Part shown: one piece after another, positions 18,829 to 29,290 of the stretch
Layout of the letters: each line of letters opens with the position of its first letter
Position numbering within the stretch: position 1 is the stretch's first letter
Assembly (NCBI RefSeq): GCF_000299035.1
Contig: NZ_JH921518.1
Coordinates: 220,429 to 284,428 of the forward strand
Source: Bacillus bingmayongensis
GTDB lineage: Bacteria; Bacillota; Bacilli; Bacillales; Bacillaceae_G
DNA length: 64,000 bases
Reading direction: 5' to 3'
The notes under the pieces: generated by a model
Databases searched by the model: none
The model's input: the letters and a program-made list of their open reading frames with translations, nothing else
What the model was told of the DNA's origin: nothing
Made by a program: the position numbers and the translations under genes

Positions 18829-19779
18829 TTACTTCCTCCTTAATTCTTGGATGATTTCAGCTATTATACTAATCGCTATTTCAGTTGGCCCTTTTCCCCC
18901 AATTGCAAGCCCTACCGGAGAATGAACATTTTTGGGTATCGCCTCTCCTTCTAATAGACGAGCAGTGCGGTGACGTGGACCTAAAATACCGATATAGCGA
19001 ACACATTGTTCCAATAAAAGTTCAACCAATTGCTGATCGCGTTGAAAATGGTGAGTCATAATCACAACAAAATCTTCTTCTCTTAATAGAAGTCGTGGTA
19101 CAATCTCTTTCGGAAAACCATTCATACAAACATCTGCACTCGGAAAATGTGAAGAATTACATAACGATTCACGCCAATCACAAACTGTTACAAAAAAGTT
19201 TACTTCTTTTGCAAGCCGAACAAGCGGTTTTGCATCCTCTCCCGCTCCAAAAATAAAAAGTCTTGGCTTTGGTGTAAAGTGTTGATAAAACCATTTACCG
19301 TGTAAACCATGTAAGGAATGAGTTGAAAATAAAGCTTCCTCATTCCCAAATGTGTCACCATTCTCACTGATAAATAAAGTTTGTATTAAAGAAATATTTT
19401 TTATCATCCGAACTGAAATACCCTTCTTAAGATATTCATATAGTGTTTCCAAAAAAGCTTTGTACTCCTCATCTATATGCTCAACTAATATATGAATGAT
19501 ACCGTTACATCCCATTCCCCAAGATAAATCATCTTCTGCTTTTGTATTAAACTGATGAATAGACCAGGCTTGATTCTCTATCACTTCTGCTGCATAAAAA
19601 GAAACTTCTTCTTCTAAACACCCTGCACTTAACATTCCGACTTTTGTTCCATCTTCACAAAAAAGCATGATAGTTCCTTCTTTACAATATGCAGAGCCTT
19701 CCACATGGATAATAGTCGCTAAGGCACATCGTTGTTCACATAATAGTAGTGCTTCTAGTACAGTATGAGCAGAAATCAT
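18829..19779 (-). CDS. pucA: XdhC/CoxI family molybdenum enzyme maturation factor
   Basis: 316 residues. XdhC-type chaperone that binds molybdenum cofactor and inserts it into xanthine dehydrogenase. The N-terminal XdhC/CoxI domain shows SAYCKEGTIML and SAGCLEEEV, both with conserved Cys. The C-terminal Rossmann half begins with PRLFIFGAGEDAKPLV and ends with HSPVGLAIGGKGPTEIAISI, the family signature. Its start codon overlaps the stop region of the 2Fe-2S subunit gene (shared base at 19779), indicating translational coupling. The B. subtilis homologue is PucA of the pucABCDE operon. Confidence 0.92.
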   Translation of the reverse strand: MISAHTVLEALLLCEQRCALATIIHVEGSAYCKEGTIMLFCEDGTKVGMLSAGCLEEEVSFYAAEVIENQAWSIHQFNTKAEDDLSWGMGCNGIIHILVEHIDEEYKAFLETLYEYLKKGISVRMIKNISLIQTLFISENGDTFGNEEALFSTHSLHGLHGKWFYQHFTPKPRLFIFGAGEDAKPLVRLAKEVNFFVTVCDWRESLCNSSHFPSADVCMNGFPKEIVPRLLLREEDFVVIMTHHFQRDQQLVELLLEQCVRYIGILGPRHRTARLLEGEAIPKNVHSPVGLAIGGKGPTEIAISIIAEIIQELRRK

Positions 19780-20246
19780 TATTGATTCTCCCGTTGCTTT
19801 TGCAAGACAGATTTCACAGCTTCTTCAATCTCTTGATAACTGGTGCACCGGCAAATATTAGAACTTAACCATTCTTTAATAACTGAATCATCCACATCCA
19901 TTTTTTGTGTAACGAGCGCATGACAATTCATAATAAATCCAGGCGTACAGTACCCACACTGAAAAGCCCATTTGTCTTCAAAAGCTTGCTGAATAGGCGT
20001 TTCCCGTAAGCCTTCAATCGTTGTAATCCGCTTACCAATAGCTTCCACAGCTAACATAATACAAGACTTAATCGGTAGCCCCTCAACAAGAACTGTACAA
20101 GCACCACAATCACCGTTTTCACATCCAGGCTTAGCTCCAGTTAGACCGAGGTTATGTCGTAATGTATATAATAGCGTATCTGCCATTCTGACAATCACTT
20201 CTCTATCTTCTCCATTCACATGAAGAATAAATTGCCCCTTTCCCAT
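19779..20246 (-). CDS. pucE: Purine hydroxylase, 2Fe-2S subunit
   Basis: 155 residues, small subunit of the molybdenum hydroxylase that oxidises hypoxanthine and xanthine. It binds two 2Fe-2S clusters. The plant-ferredoxin type cluster uses Cys in GCENGDCGACTVLVEG, plus a later Cys in KSCIML; the second cluster uses CGYCTPGFIM and CRCTSYQEIE. Length and motif order match the family. It overlaps pucC by a base at 20246 and pucA by a base at 19779, so the subunits are translationally coupled. Confidence 0.95.
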   Translation of the reverse strand: MGKGQFILHVNGEDREVIVRMADTLLYTLRHNLGLTGAKPGCENGDCGACTVLVEGLPIKSCIMLAVEAIGKRITTIEGLRETPIQQAFEDKWAFQCGYCTPGFIMNCHALVTQKMDVDDSVIKEWLSSNICRCTSYQEIEEAVKSVLQKQRENQ

Positions 20247-21091
20247 TATTTCACCCCTTCAAGCTTCATCAGCACATCATAAAGGATATGTTGCAAAACA
20301 AACATACGATAAGCACGCGAACCTCGTATATCATCTAATATAGGTGCAGGAATATGAAGAAGGGCGCGCTCAATTCTCTTCCTTACTGGACTATCCCAAT
20401 CGTTTAACACTGCCTCCATTACGATCGACCGAAATGGAAAGGCACACAATCCACTAAATGCAATTCGAATGTTTTCATCACCTTTTAACGCAGCAACTGT
20501 TACAAGTGGGTAATCAATTTTCTCTAATTGCCTTTTTTTCACACTGTAATAAGGAGATTCTATATATTTTTGATCGGTGATAATTTGTATAAGAAACTCA
20601 CCTTTTTGCAATTGTAACTTCTCAATAAACGCTTGCTGTGCTTTGATATACTTTACACCTTCTTTTCTTGCAATAACAAATGTGCTATCAGCTAGTAAAA
20701 AAGGGAGCACTGCTTCTCTATATATAATTTCCCCTGCAATATTGCCACCAAGCGTAATTTTATTTCTTGCTGTGTGATCTGCAGCTCTTCCGGCAGTCTC
20801 TCCAAGAAGAGGGAATACTTTTTCCTCTTGAACTTGTGTTAATGTTAATGCAGCTCCAAGAATAAGCTTTTGGTCATTCCAAACACAAATATTACATTCG
20901 GGAATATCTTTCAAATCAATGATCGCTTTCGCAATCATTTGCTGCAAACGCCCCATTGTAATAATTTCGGTGCCTCCTCCATAATAAATAGGCCTTTTTC
21001 CCTCTTTATCCAGCTGATGAAATAATCGGATTGCTTCTTCAATAGAATTCGGACGATAATATTCAAAGTCAAATGGTATCATATACACCAT
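20246..21091 (-). CDS. pucC: Purine hydroxylase, FAD-binding subunit
   Basis: 281 residues, medium subunit of the xanthine dehydrogenase family that passes electrons from the iron-sulphur clusters to FAD. The FAD-binding motifs YYGGGTEIITMG (residues ~37-48) and TLGGNIAGEI (~112-121) are clear, followed by the CO-dehydrogenase flavoprotein C-terminal domain. Its start lies inside the 3' end of the large-subunit gene (22-bp overlap), again indicating coupling within the operon. Confidence 0.94.
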   Translation of the reverse strand: MVYMIPFDFEYYRPNSIEEAIRLFHQLDKEGKRPIYYGGGTEIITMGRLQQMIAKAIIDLKDIPECNICVWNDQKLILGAALTLTQVQEEKVFPLLGETAGRAADHTARNKITLGGNIAGEIIYREAVLPFLLADSTFVIARKEGVKYIKAQQAFIEKLQLQKGEFLIQIITDQKYIESPYYSVKKRQLEKIDYPLVTVAALKGDENIRIAFSGLCAFPFRSIVMEAVLNDWDSPVRKRIERALLHIPAPILDDIRGSRAYRMFVLQHILYDVLMKLEGVK

Positions 21092-23420
21092 TCTCCTTCG
21101 CTTGTTTTACTTTCCAAATCAATTCAGGATTAATAGGTAATTGACGAAGTGAAATACTAGCTGCAATAGATAACGCATTCGCTAAAGCAGCTGGCATACC
21201 GATAATTCCATGCTCACCAAGCCCTCTAGACCCAAATGCAGCTTGATCATGCGGTACTTCCACAAATTCAGCAATGTATTTTGGGTGTTGCCCATAATGC
21301 ATCACTTTATAAGAACGAAACTGATTATTAAGAACTCTCCCATACAAGTCATAGTAAAATGTTTCTCTCGTCGCAAAACTTAACCCCATACTCATAGCCC
21401 CTATAATTTGTGTTTCTGCTCCTTTTCTATTTAAAATCTTTCCTGCATCTGCAATCGTTACTGCTTTAATTAATTTATACGTATATGTCTGTGGATCAAA
21501 TTCAACTTCAATCGCTTGTGCTCCCACTCCCCATTCCGTCCCTTGTTGTCCTTTTCCTGTTTCATAATCAATCTTTGTAATCCCTTCAAAGACATAAGTA
21601 CCTCTTCCGATTACTTGTGATCCGACTACATTTCCACTCGAATCAACATATCCAAAAACAATTTTTGAAAATGGTACGTAAATATCTGGATTTGTTTTCA
21701 CATATACAGTCTTGTTCGCAATTGCTAAATCATGTGCCGATGTTCCAAGTAAATAAGCGGCTGTATCTAACAATTGGCTCATTGCATCTTCAGCCGCTTT
21801 TACCACTGCATTTCCAACAAGATGTGTCGTTCGACTAGCAGCTGTTTTCCAATGTTGCGGTGTTATTTGTGTATTAACTTCCATCATAATAGATACATCT
21901 TTAACACTCATATTCATTTTTTCTGCAACCATTTGTGTCAAAATCGTTTTCGTTCCTTGTCCAATTTCAACAGCACCACAATAAATATTTGCACTCCCAT
22001 CATTATTAAAGGTTAAAGTCGCACCCGCTCCAGCATTATTCGGTGTATTCGAATTTTTCCAAAAGCAACTAATTCCTTTTGCTCGTATCCTTCCATTTGG
22101 TAAAATAATTCGATTGCCCTCTTCCCAACTAATAAGCGACTTTAACTTTTGTAGGCACGCCTTAATATCCCCCGTATTACTTTTTGTGACCAATACTTGT
22201 GTTGGTGTTGTATCTCCTCGCTCAATTGTATTTTTCATACGAAACTCAAGCGGACATATATTTACTTTCTTTGCCAATATATCCATCATTCTTTCAATTA
22301 CAAATGTATACTCGGCATGACTAAATCCACGAAACGATGTCGCATATGGATGATTTGTGTACATACAAAGCGAATCACACGATACATGCTGAATTGAGTA
22401 TGGACCTGTACAGTCTAATCCAGCCGCTTTACTCATGGTCACTGCTCGATCAGCATACGCACCGCCATCAAATAAATATAAAATTTCTGCAGATTGCAAT
22501 TTCCCATTCTTTGTACATCCAAGCTTTACTTTTGCTTGTAAACCAATATGAACAGGCGATGTTACAAAATCTTCTTCTCTACTATTCCGAAGGGTAACAC
22601 GCCTTCCACCCACTGCTTTAGAAGCAAGATATACTAAATACTCAAGTTGTACCGTTGTTTTTCCACCATACGCCCCTCCAACTAAAGGCACGTGTACAAT
22701 TATTTTTTCCTCATCAATTTGAAACGCCTTACTGAGCAATTTTTTAATTTCAAAAGGGGCCTGCGAAGTAGAATGAATAATAACCTCTCCATTTGGCTTA
22801 ATTTCTGCTTTCGCACATCGCGTCTCCATTGCAGTATGATCAGATTGCCGAAAAGAAAACGTTTCCTCTACAATAACTTCACTATTTGCAAACCCTTCTC
22901 GAATATCTCCCTTACGAATTTTCGTTCTATTTGCAATGTTTGTACGCGCTTCTGGATATACGTCTTCTTTCAATTCATATTGTTCTATATTTTCATGTAC
23001 GAGTATATCCCTTTCTAAATAGGCTTGTAGCGGGGCGTGGACCACAGGAAGTTTCTTATATGTAACACGTATTTGCGCTGCTGCATGTTTAGCAATCGCT
23101 TCGCTATCCGCTACGACAAGTGCAATAGGCTCACCAAAATACCGAACTTTTTCGTAGGCTAATGGGGGACGATCTACAATACTGGAACCGACCAGAATAG
23201 GATAATCTACACCTGTTATTACAGCATGAACACCAAGGATTTCCTCAGCTCTTCTTATATCAATACTTTCAATAACAGCATGCGCATACACACTCGTTAA
23301 GAGTTTTGCGTATAAAGTACCTATCTCAATCTCGTCATCCACATATTTTGCTCTACCCGTTACTTTATCTGCACCTTCTTTTCGTTTAATACTTTTTCCA
23401 ATGATGTGATACGATTTCAT
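21069..23420 (-). CDS. pucD: Purine hydroxylase (xanthine dehydrogenase), molybdenum subunit
   Basis: 783 residues and the first gene of the operon, from an ATG behind AGGGAGGG. The catalytic subunit binds molybdopterin cytosine dinucleotide. The aldehyde oxidase/xanthine dehydrogenase a/b hammerhead domain is at about 18-125 (GRAKYVDD). The molybdopterin-binding domain follows, with GGAYGGKT, FRGFSHAE, VEIGQGTKT and, near the C-terminus, GSRGLGEHG, whose Glu is the catalytic base. Order here is D-C-E-A-B rather than the B. subtilis A-B-C-D-E, and there is no adjacent PucR-type activator. The exact purine substrate is inferred from the family. Confidence 0.93.
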   Translation of the reverse strand: MKSYHIIGKSIKRKEGADKVTGRAKYVDDEIEIGTLYAKLLTSVYAHAVIESIDIRRAEEILGVHAVITGVDYPILVGSSIVDRPPLAYEKVRYFGEPIALVVADSEAIAKHAAAQIRVTYKKLPVVHAPLQAYLERDILVHENIEQYELKEDVYPEARTNIANRTKIRKGDIREGFANSEVIVEETFSFRQSDHTAMETRCAKAEIKPNGEVIIHSTSQAPFEIKKLLSKAFQIDEEKIIVHVPLVGGAYGGKTTVQLEYLVYLASKAVGGRRVTLRNSREEDFVTSPVHIGLQAKVKLGCTKNGKLQSAEILYLFDGGAYADRAVTMSKAAGLDCTGPYSIQHVSCDSLCMYTNHPYATSFRGFSHAEYTFVIERMMDILAKKVNICPLEFRMKNTIERGDTTPTQVLVTKSNTGDIKACLQKLKSLISWEEGNRIILPNGRIRAKGISCFWKNSNTPNNAGAGATLTFNNDGSANIYCGAVEIGQGTKTILTQMVAEKMNMSVKDVSIMMEVNTQITPQHWKTAASRTTHLVGNAVVKAAEDAMSQLLDTAAYLLGTSAHDLAIANKTVYVKTNPDIYVPFSKIVFGYVDSSGNVVGSQVIGRGTYVFEGITKIDYETGKGQQGTEWGVGAQAIEVEFDPQTYTYKLIKAVTIADAGKILNRKGAETQIIGAMSMGLSFATRETFYYDLYGRVLNNQFRSYKVMHYGQHPKYIAEFVEVPHDQAAFGSRGLGEHGIIGMPAALANALSIAASISLRQLPINPELIWKVKQAKENGVYDTI

Positions 23421-23664
23421 TTTAGCCCTCCCTTCCTTCTACTCTTCTATCAACCTATTCGTAGCCCCCCTCGTTTAGTACGAAACTCTTTATAGATGTA
23501 CAATACCATTAGGGGGAACTCCATCTAACCTTGTGGACAGTTTACCAGGTTGAAATAGATAAGAAGCAGACAGAAAGAGTAATCCTGCAAAACGTTCGAT
23601 CCACCCCAGCAAATTCTCATTCAAATAGAAAAATGTCTTTCATGAACAGAATTTCAATGGTTAT

Positions 23665-23817
23665 ATAAAGTGAAACTTTAATCAGTGGGGGGCTTCATCC
23701 CCACTGATTATTAGCCCTCACCAATCGGGCTTTTACGGGCAGTTGATCCCCCACCTACCTTCCTTGTTTCTCTCTGAATCTTGAGGGGGGCTTACTGCCC
23801 ACAAATAGCGGGATAAA
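23665..23817 (+). repeat. bcr1 repeat, copy 2
   Basis: About 153 bp from ATAAAGTGAAACTTTAATCA to AATAGCGGGATAAA, ATAAA at both ends. It sits between the puc promoter side and the cdd terminator. Same orientation as the other copies. Confidence 0.92.
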
Positions 23818-23833
23818 TAAAAGTATATTCTTC

Positions 23834-23880
23834 AAAAAAAGAAGCTCTCCCAACATATGAATTTTAGGACAGCTTCTTTC
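23834..23880 (-). terminator. Terminator of the deo-pdp-cdd operon
   Basis: AAGAAGCTGTCC / GGGAGAGCTTCTT stem on the minus strand followed by a T run, just past the cdd stop. Confidence 0.75.
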
Positions 23881-23897
23881 TTAATATTCATTTGAAA

Positions 23898-24305
<408 letters not shown>

Positions 24306-24332
24306 TCAAAGTAAATTCCATTCTACTAACCA

Positions 24333-25634
24333 TTAATCAGTAATAATTGTATGAATTAATTTAGGAGTCTCTGCTTTTTCTGATACAGAAATATTTTCAT
24401 AAATTTTAGCTTTTACATCTTCAACGTTTTCACGATTTGCATAAATCGTAACAAGTGTTTCCCCTTCTTTTACAGCTTCTCCCACTTTTTTGCGTAGCAT
24501 TAAACCAACCGCTAAATCAATTTCATCTTCTTTTGTTGCACGACCTGCTCCTAGAAGCATTGCCGCAATACCAATTTCATCTGCAACGATGTTAGACACA
24601 ACACCTGAATTTTTAGCCGGTACATCAATTACATATTTAGCTTGTGGTAATTTTTCTGGTTGATCTACAATTGAACTATCCCCACCTTGATTACTTAAGA
24701 ACTCCTTGAACTTTTCAATTGCTTTTCCATTCTTCATAACTTCTATCAACATTTCACGTGCTTCTTCTAATGTATTCGCTTTTTTACCAAGTACAACCAT
24801 TTGACTTCCTAATACAAGTACTAATTCCGTTAAGTCTTCTGGACCTTCTCCTTTTAGTGTATCAATTGCTTCCTTCACTTCAAGAGCATTACCAATTGCA
24901 AAACCAAGAGGTTGTGACATATCTGAAATAACAGCCATTGTTTGACGACCAACATTATTTCCGATTCGTACCATCGCATGTGCTAATTCTTTCGCATCCT
25001 CTTCTGTTTTCATAAATGCACCTGCACCCGTTTTAACATCAAGAACAATTGCATCAGCACCAGCTGCAATTTTTTTACTCATAATTGAACTTGCGATTAA
25101 CGGTATTGAGTTCACCGTTCCAGTAACATCACGGAGTGCGTATATTTTTTTATCAGCAGGCGTTAAATTTCCTGTTTGACCAATAACTGCAACCTTATCG
25201 CGATTTACTAAATCAATAAATTGTTCTTTCGTAATTTCGACATGGAAGCCTTCCACTGCTTCTAATTTATCAATCGTACCACCTGTATGACCTAAGCCTC
25301 GACCAGACATTTTTGCAACTGGTACATCTAAAGCAGCTACCAATGGTCCTAAAACTAATGTTGTTGTATCCCCAACACCACCAGTTGAGTGTTTGTCTAC
25401 TTTAACTCCTTCAATCTCTGATAAATCAATTGTTTCTCCAGAATTCACCATAGCCATCGTTAAGTCAGCACGTTCACGATCAGACATGTCTTGGAAGAAA
25501 ATAGCCATCGCAAGAGCACTCACTTGATAATCAGGTATTGATCCATCTGTATACCCTTTAATGAAGAAATGAATTTCTTCTGTTGTTAATTCTTTACCAT
25601 CACGTTTTTTCGCAATAATATCTACCATTCTCAT
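24333..25634 (-). CDS. pdp: Pyrimidine-nucleoside phosphorylase
   Basis: 433 residues from the ATG at 25634 ([13 protein letters not shown]), preferred over the ATG 12 bases earlier that abuts the AAAGGA sequence; the B. subtilis protein starts in the same way. It phosphorolyses uridine, deoxyuridine and thymidine. The signature [17 protein letters not shown] (residues ~110-126) and phosphate loop [13 protein letters not shown] are intact. It sits between nupC and cdd in the operon. Confidence 0.96.
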   Translation of the reverse strand: MRMVDIIAKKRDGKELTTEEIHFFIKGYTDGSIPDYQVSALAMAIFFQDMSDRERADLTMAMVNSGETIDLSEIEGVKVDKHSTGGVGDTTTLVLGPLVAALDVPVAKMSGRGLGHTGGTIDKLEAVEGFHVEITKEQFIDLVNRDKVAVIGQTGNLTPADKKIYALRDVTGTVNSIPLIASSIMSKKIAAGADAIVLDVKTGAGAFMKTEEDAKELAHAMVRIGNNVGRQTMAVISDMSQPLGFAIGNALEVKEAIDTLKGEGPEDLTELVLVLGSQMVVLGKKANTLEEAREMLIEVMKNGKAIEKFKEFLSNQGGDSSIVDQPEKLPQAKYVIDVPAKNSGVVSNIVADEIGIAAMLLGAGRATKEDEIDLAVGLMLRKKVGEAVKEGETLVTIYANRENVEDVKAKIYENISVSEKAETPKLIHTIITD

Positions 25635-25670
25635 CTTAATCACCATTCCTTTTTATATTCTATGAAACTT

Positions 25671-26852
25671 TTAATATATTAAGCCAACAATCGTTGCTGA
25701 TAAGAAACTTACTAATGTTGCACCAAAAAGTAATTTCAAACCGAATCTTGCTACTACATTCCCTTGTTTTTCATTTAAGCTCTTAACAGCTCCTGCAATA
25801 ATTCCAATTGAAGAGAAGTTCGCAAATGAAACAAGGAACACGGATATAATAGCTGTTGTTCTTCCAGAGAAATTAAAGTTCCCTTGTGCTAAATCTGTCA
25901 TTGCCACAAATTCATTCGATACAAGTTTTGTCGCCATGATGTTACCTGCGTTAACAGCTTCATGCCAAGGAACTCCCATAATAAATGCAAACGGCGCAAA
26001 TACATATCCAAGAATTTCTTGGAATGAGATACCAATTACACCTTTAAACACAGCATTGATGAAAGCGATTAAAGCAACGAATCCAATCAGCATAGCTGCT
26101 ACTGTAATAGCGACTTTAAAACCATCTATTATATATTCCCCTAATACTTCGAAAAAGCTCTTTTTCTCTTCCTCTTGTACTTCTAACATATCTTCTTCTT
26201 CAGTAACCTCGTAAGGGTTAATGATAGAAGCAATAATAAATCCACCAAACAAGTTAAGTACTAAAGCGGTTACAACATACTGTGGTTTTAATAAAACCAT
26301 GTATGATCCAACAATCGACATAGAAACGGTTGACATTGCAGATGCGCACAATGTATATAATCTTCTTTCCGATAATAAACCTAACTGTTTCTTAACCGAA
26401 ATAAATACTTCTGATTGTCCTAGAATCGCTGAAGCTACAGCATTATACGATTCAAGTTTCCCCATTCCATTTATTTTACTTAAAGCTAAACCAATATATT
26501 TCACAATAAATGGCAATACCTTAATGTGTTGCAGGATTCCGATTAAAGCTGATATGAAAACAATTGGCATTAATACCCCTAAAAAGAATGAAAATTCTTT
26601 TTGATTTACTAAACCACCAAATACAAAATTAACACCATCACCAGCATACTTTAACAATTGTCCAAAACCATCTGCAATTCCAGCGATTAGCACATTCCCG
26701 ATGCTTGTATTTAATAGTAAAAAACCTAAAATAAACTGCAGTACAATCATCGTTATAATAGGAAGATATTTCACTTTTCTTCTATTATTACTAGCAAGCC
26801 ATGCAATACCTAACACAATGATCAAGCCTATGATACCGATTACATATTTCAT
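25671..26852 (-). CDS. nupC: Concentrative nucleoside transporter, NupC family
   Basis: 393 residues, integral membrane nucleoside/cation symporter with N-terminal Nucleos_tra2_N, gate and C-terminal domains. Visible landmarks are FIVKYIGLALSKINGMGKLES, SAILGQSE and the C-terminal EFVAMTDLA and FANFSSIGIIAGA segments. About ten membrane spans. It imports (deoxy)nucleosides that Pdp, DeoC and Cdd degrade. ATG behind AAAGGAGGG. A gap of about 110 bp separates it from deoC. Confidence 0.95.
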   Translation of the reverse strand: MKYVIGIIGLIIVLGIAWLASNNRRKVKYLPIITMIVLQFILGFLLLNTSIGNVLIAGIADGFGQLLKYAGDGVNFVFGGLVNQKEFSFFLGVLMPIVFISALIGILQHIKVLPFIVKYIGLALSKINGMGKLESYNAVASAILGQSEVFISVKKQLGLLSERRLYTLCASAMSTVSMSIVGSYMVLLKPQYVVTALVLNLFGGFIIASIINPYEVTEEEDMLEVQEEEKKSFFEVLGEYIIDGFKVAITVAAMLIGFVALIAFINAVFKGVIGISFQEILGYVFAPFAFIMGVPWHEAVNAGNIMATKLVSNEFVAMTDLAQGNFNFSGRTTAIISVFLVSFANFSSIGIIAGAVKSLNEKQGNVVARFGLKLLFGATLVSFLSATIVGLIY

Positions 26853-26964
26853 AAAATTCTCCCTCCTTTTCCGTATCCGCTTACATATTTTTCAATTATT
26901 AAAGCAATAGATACACTATGTTCCTTAACATTTTGTGTATCTATTACTTCCCATTTCTTATGAA

Positions 26965-27636
26965 TTAGTAGTTATCTGAAGCGCCTTCTTTATCATTTAA
27001 TACAATTGCAACACTTGCACTTGCACCGATTCTAGAAGCACCAGCTTCAACCATCTTTTCTGCATCTTCACGTGTACGAACGCCTCCAGATGCTTTCACA
27101 CCAACGTTTGCGCCAACAGTTTTACGCATTAATGCGATATCTTCAGCAGTTGCTCCACCAGTTGAGAATCCAGTTGAAGTTTTTACAAAATCAGCACCAG
27201 CTTTTACTGACAATTCGCAAGCACGTACTTTTTCTTCATCAGTTAATAAGCAAGTTTCAATAATAACTTTTACAAGTGCTTTTCCTTTTGCAGCTTGTAC
27301 AACTTCACGAATATCCTTTTCAACAAATTCATTATCGCCATCTTTTAAAGCACCAACATTGATTACCATGTCTACTTCAGTTGCACCTTTTGCAATTACA
27401 TCTTTTGTTTCAAATACTTTTGTCTCAGTTGTATTTGCACCTAAAGGGAATCCGATAACTGTGCAAACATCCACATCATGTCCTGCTAATTCTTCAGCAG
27501 CTAATTTTACCCATGTAGGATTAATACAAACAGAAGCGAAATTATATTTCTTTGCTTCTTCTAAAACTTTCATCACATCTTCTTTTGTTGTATTCGGTTT
27601 TAAAACTGTATGATCAATTAACTTTGCAATGTTCAT
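26965..27636 (-). CDS. deoC: Deoxyribose-phosphate aldolase
   Basis: 223 residues from the ATG at 27636, eight bases behind GAGGAG. Splits 2-deoxyribose-5-phosphate into glyceraldehyde-3-phosphate and acetaldehyde. TIM-barrel class I aldolase; the Schiff-base lysine lies in [13 protein letters not shown] and the second lysine in [10 protein letters not shown]. First gene of the operon deoC-nupC-pdp-cdd, directly behind the DeoR-like operator and promoter. Confidence 0.97.
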   Translation of the reverse strand: MNIAKLIDHTVLKPNTTKEDVMKVLEEAKKYNFASVCINPTWVKLAAEELAGHDVDVCTVIGFPLGANTTETKVFETKDVIAKGATEVDMVINVGALKDGDNEFVEKDIREVVQAAKGKALVKVIIETCLLTDEEKVRACELSVKAGADFVKTSTGFSTGGATAEDIALMRKTVGANVGVKASGGVRTREDAEKMVEAGASRIGASASVAIVLNDKEGASDNY

Positions 27637-27668
27637 TTTCTTCACTCCTCATATCTTTTAACAACTTC

Positions 27669-27697
27669 ATTCTAACCCTTAATTGAACAAATGTAAA
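27669..27697 (-). promoter_or_regulatory. deoC operon promoter
   Basis: Minus-strand TTTACA (27697-27692) and TAGAAT (27674-27669) with a 17-nt spacer. The spacer contains one arm of the DeoR-like operator. Confidence 0.7.
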
Positions 27698-27721
27698 CAC
27701 ACTTTTGAAATTTTGTTCAAT
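27682..27721. promoter_or_regulatory. DeoR-like operator
   Basis: ATTGAACAAA (27682-27691) and TTTGTTCAAT (27712-27721) are perfect ten-base inverted arms 20 bp apart. B. subtilis DeoR binds an ATTGAACAAAAT-type palindrome plus a half site upstream of its dra-nupC-pdp operon, so this is very likely the operator of the DeoR/SorC regulator encoded at 28224-29171. One arm lies inside the promoter spacer, so binding would block RNA polymerase. Confidence 0.75.
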
Positions 27722-27799
27722 GTTTTTCAGGAGGAAACTATACCCAATAAAACGAATCTTATTTGTAATATAAAACGGGAAACAAAGGATGTGAGTCAT

Positions 27800-28162
27800 T
27801 TGCTAAAATCGAAACCCTTTATACTAGCATTACTAATATGCATGGCACTATCTATATTCGTCTTTCAAAAAAGGAAAGTAATTTTCCAAGAAGGGAACCC
27901 AATACCATTTGCTATAGCTATTTCAAAAATGGTTATTCAAGATAAAGAAATGGTAGCAGTAGAACCGACAGATAATGAATATCCTTACTTAGTAAAACGT
28001 GGAAAAATGAAACCGTTTATCAATATGATGGAGGAAGATGGTTGGACTTTTGTGGAAAGAGATATAATGGCTAACTCCCTAACTTTTGAAAAAGGAGATC
28101 AATCGAAGAGTGTTTCTTATAAATACTATACAAGGTACTATCCCCTGATTTACTCATACTAA
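27800..28162 (+). CDS. Small membrane-anchored protein of unknown function
   Basis: 120 residues from the TTG at 27800, ten bases after AAAGGA; a GTG at 27791 is the alternative. One N-terminal hydrophobic segment (KPFILALLICMALSIFVF) is followed by an extracellular, charged domain ending in YYTRYYPLIYSY. It lies between deoC and deoR on the opposite strand. No family recognised; the codon use and ribosome binding site suggest a real gene. Confidence 0.65.
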   Translation: MLKSKPFILALLICMALSIFVFQKRKVIFQEGNPIPFAIAISKMVIQDKEMVAVEPTDNEYPYLVKRGKMKPFINMMEEDGWTFVERDIMANSLTFEKGDQSKSVSYKYYTRYYPLIYSY

Positions 28163-28178
28163 AATAAACGATATATTC

Positions 28179-28219
28179 AAAAAAGCTCTCTCAAAAGTAT
28201 TATTTTGAGAGAGCTTTTT
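28179..28219. terminator. Bidirectional terminator
   Basis: AAAAAGCTCTCTCAAAA / TTTTGAGAGAGCTTTTT, shared by the converging small gene and deoR. Confidence 0.85.
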
Positions 28220-28223
28220 ACTT

Positions 28224-29171
28224 CTAATTTTTTTTATAATTTAAAAGCTCTTTTGCAGTATGCTGATCGATAATCAACACATTCGCATATCCTCCGCTTA
28301 ATGCACCATCAATTGCTTTTACTTTTCTAGAACCTCCCGCAACAAGAACGGAGCGTTTCTTTAAGCGCAACTCCTCTAAATCAATGCCAATTGTACGCTG
28401 ATTAATTTCCTCACTGCAAATATTTCCATCTCCATCGAAGAAACGTGAACAAATGTCACCGACAGCTTGTTCCTTCAATAAGCTCATTTCTTCTTTATCT
28501 AAATAGCCTAATCGAAATAATAGCGCTTCATCCCTAACAGTTCCAACTGTGAAGATTGCAATATTCGCTTGTTTTCCCATTTCAATAATATGGTGAATAT
28601 GCCTATCCTGTTCGACTAATTCCTTTGTAACCGCGTTATCAAATATAACTGGAAGCGGTAAGTTTCGTGGTGTTGTTTGAAAGGCATCTGCAAATAAAGC
28701 AATCGTTTCATTCGCATATGTATTAACACTCGAGTGACTAATACCTCCTTTTAGTTGAACAACCTCTACTCCTTTTACATGCTGAGGTACAATCTTTCGA
28801 GCGATTTCATACATCGTCGTTCCCCAACTCACCCCAACAATATCACCATTTGTAACAGTCTTCTCCATATACTCAGCAGCATACTTACTAATATATTCCG
28901 TAATAGTCGCATACTCTGGTACCGGAGAAAATACGACATGTGCTTCTAATAAATTATATTTTTCTTTAAGTAGGTTTCCTACATTATCTAAATCAGCAAA
29001 TGGATCAGCGATGTTAATTTGAACAAAACCTTTTTCTTTTGCATATTTTAACAGCCTTGAGATGGTCGGTCTGGAGATATTCAGTTTATTAGCAATTTCT
29101 TGTTGGCTATAATCCGATTGGTAGTATAATCTTGCAACTTCAACGCTTAATTGTTGTTTCTCTTTATCCAT
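28224..29171 (-). CDS. deoR: Deoxyribonucleoside regulator DeoR (SorC family)
   Basis: 315 residues. N-terminal helix-turn-helix (about 20-45, YSQQEIANKLNISRPTISRLL) followed by the SorC/DeoR-type sugar-binding domain (about 60-312) with GVSWGTTMYEIAR and VAGGSRKVKAI. In B. subtilis, DeoR of this family represses dra-nupC-pdp and is released by deoxyribose-5-phosphate. The matching operator upstream of deoC supports the same role here. It is transcribed on its own, not as part of the operon. Confidence 0.92.
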   Translation of the reverse strand: MDKEKQQLSVEVARLYYQSDYSQQEIANKLNISRPTISRLLKYAKEKGFVQINIADPFADLDNVGNLLKEKYNLLEAHVVFSPVPEYATITEYISKYAAEYMEKTVTNGDIVGVSWGTTMYEIARKIVPQHVKGVEVVQLKGGISHSSVNTYANETIALFADAFQTTPRNLPLPVIFDNAVTKELVEQDRHIHHIIEMGKQANIAIFTVGTVRDEALLFRLGYLDKEEMSLLKEQAVGDICSRFFDGDGNICSEEINQRTIGIDLEELRLKKRSVLVAGGSRKVKAIDGALSGGYANVLIIDQHTAKELLNYKKN

Positions 29172-29290
29172 AATAACTATTTATGTATCCTTTCTATATT
29201 TTCTAACATTACATGCATTGTACTTACAAGCATTATACCGCTTTATTCCTGAAAATTCGACCATCTGAATTAATAGCCAACTTCCCAAGG

